Below, piece after piece: positions 11,301-23,300 of a stretch of DNA of 64,000 nucleotides. The DNA is taken from positions 1,071,501-1,135,500 of the forward strand of contig JAUIMM010000582.1 of assembly GCA_031769625.1 (NCBI GenBank). Direction: 5' to 3'. Origin of the DNA: Taudactylus pleione. Its lineage: Eukaryota; Chordata; Amphibia; Anura; Myobatrachidae. Each line of letters starts with the position of its first letter. The stretch's first letter is position 1. A program made the position numbers and the translations under genes. A model generated the notes under the pieces. It had not been told where the DNA came from and made no database searches. It was given only the letters and a program-made list of their open reading frames with translations.

Positions 11301-14300
11301 CTTGTGGTGGTGTCATGGATACGCAGCCCGATGTCCATGCTTGTTTGCGGCTTGCAGATGAAGATGAGACTGACCCTTTGCCCCCAGCATTGGCGTAGGT
11401 GTAAGTCCCGGTACCGATGGTGATAGTCGCCACTGTCAGCAGACAAGCAGTAGGCGGCTTAGCCTTCCACATAATGACCTACGGATACCGGCACTGGCAT
11501 ATGGTTGTAGATCTGGCTGCCGCGAATGTCCACACTTGCGCCCGCTATACCTGCAGCTCAGAATCAGGTCCTAGATGTCAAACTATTGCTCTTCTTATTA
11601 TCTTTTATTTAGTCTGACAACAAGGACTATAAGCACAGGCAGTATATAAAGTCACACAGACACATAATTACAGCGAGCAGTAGCATATTTATGTAGAGGA
11701 GACCAAGGAGAGAGGGCCCTGTTCCTATGAGCTTACACTCTAAAGGGGATACGGGTGGCCAGAATTTGGCGCAGAGGGCAGGGACAGCAGAATTAGGAGC
11801 TGGACTGACAACCATCATAAGAAATGGTGGAATATTTGCAGGTTCTTACACAGTAACAAAGTATCTCTCAGAGGAGGGAGCAGCTGTACCCGGGGGGGAG
11901 ACACGTCATTATCACCACCCTGATACAACAGGGCGTCACCATCTCACCTTTGTCGGCTCGCGCTATCAGGAGATCTAGGATTTCCAGCACGTGGATCTGT
12001 TTGATCTGCAGCGACTTATCAAATACAGCGATCGCTGGCTGTCCATCTGCAACGCAACACACAAGAGAGTTATCATATCGCTGGTTATGGTATTATATTC
12101 CTATAAATGGTATCATATTGCTGTTTGTGGTATCATATTACTGTTTATGATAATATATTACTGTTTATGGTATCATATAGCTGCTTATGCTAATATATGG
12201 CTGTTTGTGGTATTATATTGCTGTTTGTGGTATTATATTGCTGTTTGTGGTATTATATTGCTGTTTGTGGTATTACATATCTGTTTATGGTATTATATAG
12301 CTGTTTATGGTTGTATAAAATGGTTTATGGTTGTATAGAACTGTTTATGGTACCATACTCCAGTTTATGGTATCATATAGCTGTTTATGCTAATATATGG
12401 CTGTTTATGGTATTATATTGCTGTTTGTGGTATTATATTGCTGTTTACGGTATCATATTGCTGTTTATGGTATTACATATCTGTTTATGGTATTATATAG
12501 CTGTTTATGGTTGTATAAAATGGTTTATGGTTGTATAGAACTGTTTATGGTACCATACTCCAGTTTATGGTATCATATAGCTGTTTATGCTAATATATGG
12601 CTGTTTATGGTATTATATTGCTGTTTGTGGTATTATATTGCTGTTTACGGTATCATATTGCTGTTTATGGTATTACATATCTGTTTATGGTATTATATAG
12701 CTGTTTATGGTTGTATAAAACGGTTTATGGTTGTATAGAACTGTTTATGGTACCATACTCCAGTTTATGGTATCATATAGCTGTTTATGCTAATATATGG
12801 CTGTTTATGGTTGTATAGAACTGTTTATTGTTGTAATTAACTGCGTACGGTACAATGCTCCTGTTTATTGTATCATATAGCAGTTTATAGTATCATATTA
12901 TTGTTTATGGTATTATATACCTATTTATGGTTTCACAATGCTGCTTATTATAATACATTGCTGTTTATGCTAGTGCACTGCTGTTTATGGTATTATGTTG
13001 CTGTTTAGGGTATTACATAGCTGATTATGGTATCATATTGCTGATTATGGCATTATATACCTATTTATGGCATCATATTACTGTTTATAGTATCATGTTG
13101 CTGGTTAAGGTATCACATAGCTGTTTATGGCATTATATACCGGTTTATCATAATACATACCTGTCTAGGAAGCATTATTACCAATTTACATTGTAACTAG
13201 GGGGGGGGGGGGGGGACTGAAATTGTTTTTTATATAATGTTTTAAACGTTGTTATAGCAGTTATAAAACTGTTGTGACATTAGGAAATAGACAATAGAAC
13301 AGAGAAAATATAGAAGCTGATAGAGAGGTAGAGGGGCGCATTTATCATTCTATATTTGACGTATAATCACCAAATACACCAGTTTTCTGGGGGTTAATGG
13401 CAAATATTAGGTCTCCCCTAGATGTATGAAGGAGAGACTGCTGTACGTATCTCAGATACCTTCTGTGATACCTCCATTACCGCTGGCAGCCGCTTCCCCC
13501 ATAGGTTTCTATGGGGGATGCGATGCTGCCAAATTTACTAACATCCGCAATGTGATGCATTCCCCATATCGGCCCCCGCAGCTAACGCTATCTGTGGGCT
13601 ACACAGCGCATAATTAGCCGGCGGAGGGATCCTGTGCATGCGTAGCAGCCCTGACCGCTCTCCGTGCACATTGCAGGGATGGGCTCCTTACAGAGAGAGA
13701 GACACAGGAGAGAGAGACACAGGAGAGAGAGACACAGGAGAGAGAGACACAGGAGAGAGAGACACAGGAGAGAAGAGACAGGCGAGAAGGTGTGAGAGAG
13801 AAGAGACAGGAGAGAGAGACACAGGAGAGAAGGTGAGAGAGAGAAGAGACACAGGAGAGAAGGTGTGAGAGAGAAGAGACAGGAGAGAGACACAGGAGAG
13901 AGACACAGGAGAGAAGGTGAGAGAGAGAAGAGACACAGGAGAGAAGGTGTGAGAGAGAAGAGACAGGAGAGAGACACAGGAGAGAGAGACACAGGAGAGA
14001 AGGTGTGAGAGAGAAGAGACAGGAGAGAGAGACACAGGAGAGAAGGTGTGAGAGAGAAGAGACAGGAGAGAGAGACACAGGAGAGAAGGTGTGAGAGAGA
14101 AGAGACAGAGGAGAGATAGATAAGAGACAGGAGAGAAGGTGTGAGAGAAACATGAGAGAGGAGAGAGAGATACAGGAGAGAAGGTGTGAGAGAGACATGA
14201 GACAGAGGAGAGAGACACAGGAGAGAAGGTGTGAGAGAGACAGGAGAGAGAGACACAGGAGAGAAGGTGTGAGAGAGAAGAGACAGGAGAGAGAGACACA

Positions 14301-17300
14301 GGAGAGAAGGTGTGAGAGAGACACAGGAGAGAGAGACACAGGAGAGAAGGTGTGAGAGAGAAGAGACAGGAGAGAGAGACACAGGAGAGAAGGTGTGAGA
14401 GAGAAGAGACAGGAGAGAGAGACACAGGAGAGAAGGTGTGAGAGAGAAGAGACAGAGGAGAGATAGATAAGAGACAGGAGAGAAGGTGTGAGAGAAACAT
14501 GAGAGAGGAGAGAGAGATACAGGAGAGAAGGTGTGAGAGAGACATGAGACAGAGGAGAGAGACACAGGAGAGAAGGTGTGAGAGAGACAGGAGAGAGAGA
14601 CACAGGAGAGAAGGTGTGAGAGAGAAGAGACAGGAGAGAGAGACACAGGAGAGAAGGTGTGAGAGAGAAGAGACAGGAGAGAGAGACACAGGAGAGAAGG
14701 TGTGAGAGAGAAGAGACAGGAGAGAGAGACACAGGAGAGAAGGTGTGAGAGAGAAGAGACAGAGGAGAGATAGATAAGAGACAGGAGAGAAGGTGTGAGA
14801 GAAACATGAGAGAGGAGAGAGAGATACAGGAGAGAAGGTGTGAGAGAGACATGAGACAGAGGAGAGAGACACAGGAGAGAAGGTGTGAGAGAGACAGGAG
14901 AGAGAGACACAGGAGAGAAGGTGTGAGAGAGAAGAGACAGGAGAGAGAGACACAGGAGAGAAGGTGTGAGAGAGAAGAGACAGAGGAGAGATAGATAAGA
15001 GACAGGAGAGAAGGTGTGAGAGAGACATGAGAGAGGAGAGAGAGACACAGGAGAGAAGGTGTGAGAGAGACATGAGACAGAGGAGAGAGACACAGGAGAG
15101 AAGGTGTGAGAGAGACAGGAGAGAGAGACACAGGAGAGAAGGTGTGAGAGAGAAGAGACAGGAGAGAGAGACACAGGAGAGAAGGTGTGAGAGAGACATG
15201 AGACAGAGGAGAGAGACACAGGAGAGAAGGTGTGAGAGAGACAGGAGAGAGAGACACAGGAGAGAAGGTGTGAGAGAGAAGAGACAGGAGAGAGAGACAC
15301 AGGAGAGAAGGTGTGAGAGAGAAGAGACAGAGGAGAGATAGATAAGAGACAGGAGAGAAGGTGTGAGAGAGACATGAGAGAGGAGAGAGAGACACAGGAG
15401 AGAAGGTGTGAGAGAGACATGAGACAGGAGAGAGACACAGGAGAGAAAGTGTGAGAGAGGAGAGACAGGAGAGACAGGAGAGAAGGTGTGAGAGAGACAT
15501 GAGAGAGAGATAAGAGACAGGAGAGAGAGACACAGGAGAGAGAGACACAGGAGAGAAGGTGTGAGAGAGACATGAGACAGAGAGAGAGACACAGCAGAGA
15601 AGGTGTGAGAGAAGAGACAGGAGAGAGAGACACAGGAGAGAAGGTGTGAGAGAGACATGAGAGAGGAGAGAGAGATAAGAGAGACACAGGAGAGAAGGTG
15701 TGAGAGAGACATGAGACAGAGAGAGAGACACAGCAGAGAAGGTGTGAGAGAAGAGACAGGAGAGAGAGACACAGGAGAGAAGGTGTGAGAGAAACATGAG
15801 AGAGGAGAGAGAGATACAGGAGAGAAGGTGTGAGAGAGACATGAGACAGAGGAGAGAGACACAGGAGAGAAGGTGTGAGAGAGACAGGAGAGAGAGACAC
15901 AGGAGAGAAGGTGTGAGAGAGAAGAGACAGGAGAGAGAGACACAGGAGAGAAGGTGTGAGAGAGAAGAGACAGAGGAGAGATAGATAAGAGACAGGAGAG
16001 AAGGTGTGAGAGAGACATGAGAGAGGAGAGAGAGACACAGGAGAGAAGGTGTGAGAGAGACATGAGACAGAGGAGAGAGACACAGGAGAGAAGGTGTGAG
16101 AGAGACAGGAGAGAGAGACACAGGAGAGAAGGTGTGAGAGAGAAGAGACAGGAGAGAGAGATACAGGAGAGAAGGTGTGAGAGAGACATGAGACAGAGGA
16201 GAGAGACACAGGAGAGAAGGTGTGAGAGAGACAGGAGAGAGAGACACAGGAGAGAAGGTGTGAGAGAGAAGAGACAGGAGAGAGAGACACAGGAGAGAAG
16301 GTGTGAGAGAGAAGAGACAGAGGAGAGATAGATAAGAGACAGGAGAGAAGGTGTGAGAGAGACATGAGAGAGGAGAGAGAGACACAGGAGAGAAGGTGTG
16401 AGAGAGACATGAGACAGAGGAGAGAGACACAGGAGAGAAGGTGTGAGAGAGACAGGAGAGAGAGACACAGGAGAGAAGGTGTGAGAGAGAAGAGACAGGA
16501 GAGAGACACAGGAGAGAAGGTGTGAGAGAGAAGAGACAGAGGAGAGATAGATAAGAGACAGGAGAGAAGGTGTGAGAGAGAAGAGACAGGAGAGAAGGTG
16601 TGAGAGAGACATGAGACAGAGGAGAGAGACACAGGAGAGAAGGTGTGAGAGAGACAGGAGAGAGAGACACAGGAGAGAAGGTGTGAGAGAGACATGAGAG
16701 AGGAGAGAGAGATAAGAGACAGGAGAGAGAGACACAGGAGAGAGAGACACAGGAGAGAAGGTGTGAGAGAGACATGAGACAGAGAGAGAGACACAGCAGA
16801 GAAGGTGTGAGAGAAGAGACAGGAGAGAGAGACACAGGAGAGAAGGTGTGAGAGAGACATGAGACAGAGAGAGAGACACAGGAGAGAAGGTGTGAGAGAG
16901 AAGAGACAGGAGAGAGAGACGCAGGAGAAAAGACAGGAGAGAGATAAGAGACAGGAGAGAGACACAGGAGAGACGGTGTGAGAGAGAAGAGACAGGAGAG
17001 AGAGACACAGGAGAGAAGGTGTGAGAGAGAAAAGACAGGAGATAAGAGACAGGAGAGAAGGTGTGAGAGACATGAGACAGAGGAGAGAGACACAGGAGAG
17101 AAGGTGTGAGAGAGACAGGAGAGAGAGACACAGGAGAGAAGGTGTGAGAGAGAAGAGACAGGAGAGAGAGACACAGGAGAGAAGGTGTGAGAGAGAAGAG
17201 ACAGAGGAGAGATAGATAAGAGACAGGAGAGAAGGTGTGAGAGAGACATGAGAGAGGAGAGAGAGACACAGGAGAGAAGGTGTGAGAGAGACATGAGACA

Positions 17301-20300
17301 GGAGAGAGACACAGGAGAGAAGGTGTGAGAGAGGAGAGACAGGAGAGACAGGAGAGAAGGTGTGAGAGAGACATGAGAGAGGAGAGAGAGACACAGGAGA
17401 GAAGGTGTGAGAGAGAAGAGACAGGAGAGAGAGACACAGGAGAGAAGGTGTGAGAGAGAAGAGACAGAGGAGAGAGAGATAAGAGACAGGAGAGAAGGTG
17501 TGAGAGAAACATGAGAGAGGAGAGAGAGATAAGAGACAGGAGAGAAGGTGTGAGAGAGACATGAGACAGGAGAGAGAGACACAGGAGAGAAGGTGTGAGA
17601 GAGACATGAGACAGAGGAGAGAGACACAGGAGAGAAGGTGTGAGAGAGACATGAGAGAGGAGAGAGAGACACAGGAGAGAAGGTGTGAGAGAGAAGAGAC
17701 AGGAGAGAGACACACAGGAGAGAAGGTGTGAGAGACATGAGACAGGAGAGAGAGACACAGAAGAGAAGGTGTGAGAGAGACATGAGAGAGGAGAGAGAGA
17801 TAAGAGACAGGAGAGAAGGTGTAAGAGAGACATGAGAGAGGAGAGAGAGATAAGAGACAGGAGAGAAGGTGTGAGAGAGACATGAGAGAGGAGAGAGAGA
17901 TAAGAGACAGGAGAGAAGGTGTGAAAGAACCATAAGACAGAAGAGAGATAAGAGACAGGAGAGGAGAGTGATGGGATAGTCAGGTATCGGGGTGTCAGTT
18001 CTCACATGCACGCTCAGGTATCGGGGTGTCTGCTCTCACATGCACAGTCAGGTATCGGGGTGTCAGCTCTCACATGCACAGTCAGGTATCGGGGTGTCAG
18101 CTCTCACATGCACAGTCAGGTATCGGGGTGTCAGCTCTCACATGCACAGTCAGGTATCGGGGTGTCAGCTCTCACATGCACGCTCAGGTATCGGGGAGTC
18201 TGCTCTCACATGCACAGTCAGGTATCGGGGTGTCTGCTCTCACATGCACAGTCAGGTATCGGGGTGTCTGCTCTCACATGCACAGTCAGGTATCGGGGTG
18301 TCTGCTCTCACATGCACAGTCAGGTATCGGGGTGTCTGCTCTCACATGCACGCTCAGGTATCGGGGTGTCAGCTCTCACATGCACAATCAGGTATCGGGG
18401 TGTCAGCTCTCACATGCACAGTCAGGTATCGGGGTGTCAGCTCTCACATGCACAGTCAGGTATCGGGGTGTCAGCTCTCACATGCACAGTCAGGTATCGG
18501 GGTGTCTGCTCTCACATGCACAGTCTGGTATCGGGGTGTCTGCTCTCACATGCACAGTCAGGTATCGGGGTGTCTGCTCTCACATGCACGCTCAGGTATC
18601 GGGGTGTCTGCTGTCACATGCACGCTCAGGTATCGGAGTGTCTGCTCTCACATGCACAGTCAGGTATCGGGGTGTCTGCTCTCACATGCACAGTCAGGTA
18701 TCGGGGTGTCTGCTCTCACATGCACGCTCAGGTATCGGGGTGTCTGCTGTCACATGCACGCTCAGGTATCGGAGTGTCTGCTCTCACATGCACGCTCAGG
18801 TATCGGAGTGTCTGCTCTCACATGCACAGTCAGGTATCGGGGTGTCAGCTCTCACATGCACAGTCAGGTATCGGGGTGTCAGCTCTCACATGCACAGTCA
18901 GGTATCGGGGTGTCAGCTCTCACATGCACAGTCAGGTATCGGGGTGTCAGCTCTCACATGCACAGTCAGGTATCGGGGTGTCAGCTCTCACATGCACAGT
19001 CAGGTATCGGGGTGTCAGCTCTCACATGCACAGTCAGGTATCGGGGTGTCAGCTCTCACATGCACAGTCAGGTATCGGGGTGTCAGCTCTCACATGCACA
19101 GTCAGGTATCGGGGTGTCTGCTCTCACATGCACAGTCAGGTATCGGGGTGTCAGCTCTCACATGCACAGTCAGGTATCGGGGTGTCAGCTCTCACATGCA
19201 CAGTCAGGTATCGGGGTGTCAGCTCTCACATGCACAGTCAGGTATCGGGGTGTCAGCTCTCACATGCACAGTCAGGTATCGGGGTGTCAGCTCTCACATG
19301 CACAGTCAGGTATCGGGGTGTCAGCTCTCACATGCACAGTCAGGTATCGAGGTGTCAGCTCTCACATGCACAGTCAGGTATCGAGGTGTCAGCTCTCACA
19401 TGCACAGTCAGGTATCGGGGTGTCTGCTCTCACATGCACAGTCAGGTATCGGGGTGTCTGCTCTCACATGCACAGTTAGGTTTTAGGATGCCCGTTATCA
19501 CAGGGTCTTTTCCTGGGTAAAGTCTCACTCCAAACCAGGTCCTAACAGTCTGATCACAAGTTGTATAATCCTGTTTGATCACCTCAAGGAGTTAGTAATG
19601 ATTTTCCTCTCCCCCCTGTAGATCCTAATACCATAAGATAAAATACATTTTTCCTGCAGGCTTTGTAAGAATCACCTTGATGAAGGAAAGGCTGACAGCT
19701 CACAGGAGAAAGGGCCATTATCAAGTGGACAGTGTCAACATTACCCCCACGTCTGACATTGTGTCAGAGGAGACCACCACAATTATTCTGATTGTATTCC
19801 CTTCCAGGCGTTCGCAGGCTGCTGCTGTATTACCGGATTGCTAATTTGTAGCCGTGCAGCTAAAAATAGACCATAATTGGCGCTCTGCACATTACATTAA
19901 TAAAACTGTTGAAATAAATGAATCAATAAGAAGCAGCGCGGCTCTAATGAGATTGGCGAGATCTTCCTCCTCTGCCTCGGAGGAGCAGTCTCTGAATAGT
20001 CCCCGAAGACCCTCTTGCAGGTTTATTATAGAAATAGATTGTTCTAAGCCGTACGCTTTCCTACTGCAATGGCGTTCTCTCTGCTGAGTGATAAATAATC
20101 TTTATATTCATATCGGATTTGCTGTTTGGGAGTAAGGAAACCAGATATGGCCGGAGATTACTCCAGGGCAGTTTGGGGAGCCAGGAACGGGGGGATGCTC
20201 TATGTACTTACCTTTAGAATCGCTCCCTTCTTTGTATTTTGCATTCTGTATTCCTCTTGGGCTGGTTAGTAGTTAAAATAAAAATTATACTAGCACAATT

Positions 20301-23300
20301 CAATTTATTCCCAGTTATTTAAAAAGCGCACACCGGATAGTTTGCATACATCTCCGATGGTTTTTGATCTGTGCATGCGCAGGATCTGTTCTACGTATTC
20401 GCGCCGCGAGATTGCTAGCAGTGCCCCCTAAGCCGCAGTACAGATGACATGCTGTGGCTATTTGGGGGAAGGGAGGACACGTCAGGCCTTCGCCGCCATC
20501 ACGACTACATAATGGAATTACTATAAACAAACGTCGTCTCTGATGGAACTCCAGGGACGGTGAAGCTGGGAGGACAGAGCCGGTGTTTATGTGCTTCCCA
20601 CATGTGACACTTTATTCCAGGACATCTTGTGATGTCACCAATGAGGGATTATATACACAATGATAAAAACGTACCTTCTATTAGCAACACCCCGGAGTCT
20701 GTGGATGCCAACAGCGCCGGCCCCCAGGAATCTCCACCGATAGCTTCATGGACAAAACTGTTACAGAAACACTGGGACTCCCAGGGCTGAGAAACAAAAT
20801 ACAGGGTGCGTGTATAAGGACCAAATATTGTTATTTCAATACCAATATATATATAGGACATGATATATATACAGCCTCCTGCACCTGGCCGGTACTCTGC
20901 TGTGCACTGGGGACATGATATATGTACAGCCTCCTGCACCTGGCCGGTACCCCGTTGTGCACTGGGGACATGATATATATACAGCCTCCTGCACCTGGCC
21001 TGTACCCTGCTGTGCACTGGGGACATGATATATATACAGCCTCCTGCACCTGGCCTGTACCCCGCTGTGCACTGGGGACATGATATATATACAGCCTCCT
21101 GCACCTGGCCTGTACCCCGCTGTGCACTGGGGACATGATATATATACAGCCTCCTGCACCTGGCCGGTACCCCGTTGTGCACTGGGGACATGATATATAT
21201 ACAGCCTCCTGCACCTGGCCTGTACCCTGCTGTGCACTGGGGACATGATATATATACAGCCTCCTGCACCTGGCCTGTACCCCGCTGTGCACTGGGGACA
21301 TGATATATATACAGCCTCCTGCACCTGGCCTGTAATCCGCTGTGCACTGGGGACATGATATATATACAGCCTCCTGCACCTGGCCGGTACCCTGCTGTAC
21401 ACTGGGACATGATATATATACAGCCTCCTGCACCTGGCCGGTACCCTGCTGTACACTGGGGACATGGTATATATACAGCCTCCTGCACCTGGCCGGTACC
21501 CTGCTGTAAACTGGGGACATGATATATGTACAGCCACCTGCACCTGGCCGGTACCCTGCTGTGCACTGGGGATATGTTATATATACAGCCTCCTGCACCT
21601 GGCCGGTACCCTGCTGTGCACTGGAGACATGATATATATACAGCCTCCTGCACCTGGCCTGTACCCTGCTGTACACTGGGACATGATATATATACAGCCT
21701 CCTGCACCTGGCCGGTACCCTGCTGTACACTGGGGACATGATATATATACAGCCTCCTGCACCTGGCCGGTACCCTGCTGTACACTGGGACATGATATAT
21801 GTACAGCCTCCTGCACCTGGCCGGTACCCTGCTGTACACTGGGGACATGATATATGTACAACCTCCTGCACCTGGCCGGTACCCTGCTGTACACTGGGAC
21901 ATGATATATGTACAGCCTCCTGCACCTGGCCGGTACCCTGCTGTACACTGGGGACATGATATATGTACAACCTCCTGCACCTGGCCGGTACCCCGCTGTA
22001 CACTGGGGACATGATATATATACAGCCTCCTGCACCTGGCCTGTACCCCGCTGTGCACTGGGGTCATGATATATATACAGCCTCCTGCACCTGGCCTGTA
22101 CCCTGCTGTGCACTGGGGACATGATATATGTACAACCTCCTGCACCTGGCCGGTACCCTGCTGTACACTGGGGACATGATATATATACAGCCTCCTGCAC
22201 CTGGCCTGTACCCCGCTGTACACTGGGGACATGATATATATACAGCCTCCTGCACCTGGCCTGTACCCTGCTGTGCACTGGGGACATGATATATATACAG
22301 CCTCCTGCACCTGGCCTGTACCCTGCTGTACACTGGGGACATGATATATATACAGCCTCCTGCACCTGGCCGGTAACCTGCTGTGCACTGGGGACATGAT
22401 ATATGTACAGCCACCTGCACCTGGCCGGTACCCTGCTGTGCACTGGGGACATGATATATATACAGCCTCCTGCACCTGGCCGGTACCCTGCTGTGCACTG
22501 GGGACATGATATATATACAGCCTCCTGCACCTGGCCTGTACCCTGCTGTGCACTGGGGACATGATATATATACAGCCTCCTGCACCTGGCCGGTACCCTG
22601 CTGTGCACTGGGGACATGATATATATACAGCCTCCTGCACCTGGCCTGTACCCTGCTGTACACTGGGGACATGATATATGTACAGCCTCCTGCACCTGGC
22701 CGGTACCCTGCTGTGCACTGGGGACATGTTATATATACACAGCCTCCTGCACCTGGCCGGTACCCTGCTGTGCACTGGGGACATGATATATATACAGCCT
22801 CCTGCACCTGGCCTGTACCCTGCTGTACACTGGGGACATGATATATGTACAGCCTCCTGCACCTGGCCGGTACCCTGCTGTGCACTGGGGACATGATATA
22901 TGTACAGCCTCCTGCACCTGGCCTGTACCCTGCTGTGCACTGGGGACATGATATATGTACAGCCTCCTGCACCTGGCCTGTACCCTGCTGTGCACTGGGG
23001 ACATGATATTTATACAGCCTCCTGCACCTGGCCTGTACCCTGCTGTACACTGGGGACATGATATATATACAGCCTCCTGCACCTGGCCGGTACCCTGCTG
23101 TGCACTGGGGACATGTTATATATACAGCCTCCTGCACCTGGCCAGTACCCTGCTGTGCACTGGGGACATGATATATGTACAGCCTCCTGCACCTGGCCTG
23201 TACGCACAGGAGACATGTTATACATAGTCTCACCACCTGCAGTAAATAGTAATTAGGCGGGCAATGGAAAGTTCTAACCTCTTTCCTGCACAGCCCCGTT

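Noticed and set aside
12197..12818. Hydrophobic repeat protein resembling membrane segments ([10 protein letters not shown]...)
   Set aside because: Produced by the 20-bp repeat; the same peptide recurs every 200 bases with the DNA period and has no independent gene signals.
13588..18011. Three overlapping minus-strand open frames of 1381-1465 codons rich in Ser/Leu/His
   Set aside because: All three frames are open at once over a simple CT-rich repeat that contains no stop triplets. There is no domain and no codon bias, only the array's period.
17981..19477. CRISPR-like array
   Set aside because: Direct 34-bp repeats are contiguous with no spacers, there are no cas genes, and the setting is a vertebrate intron.
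17992..19520. Three plus-strand frames of 486-504 codons
   Set aside because: The 34-bp repeat has no stops and is read in all three frames with the same 34-residue period, so this is a repeat artefact.
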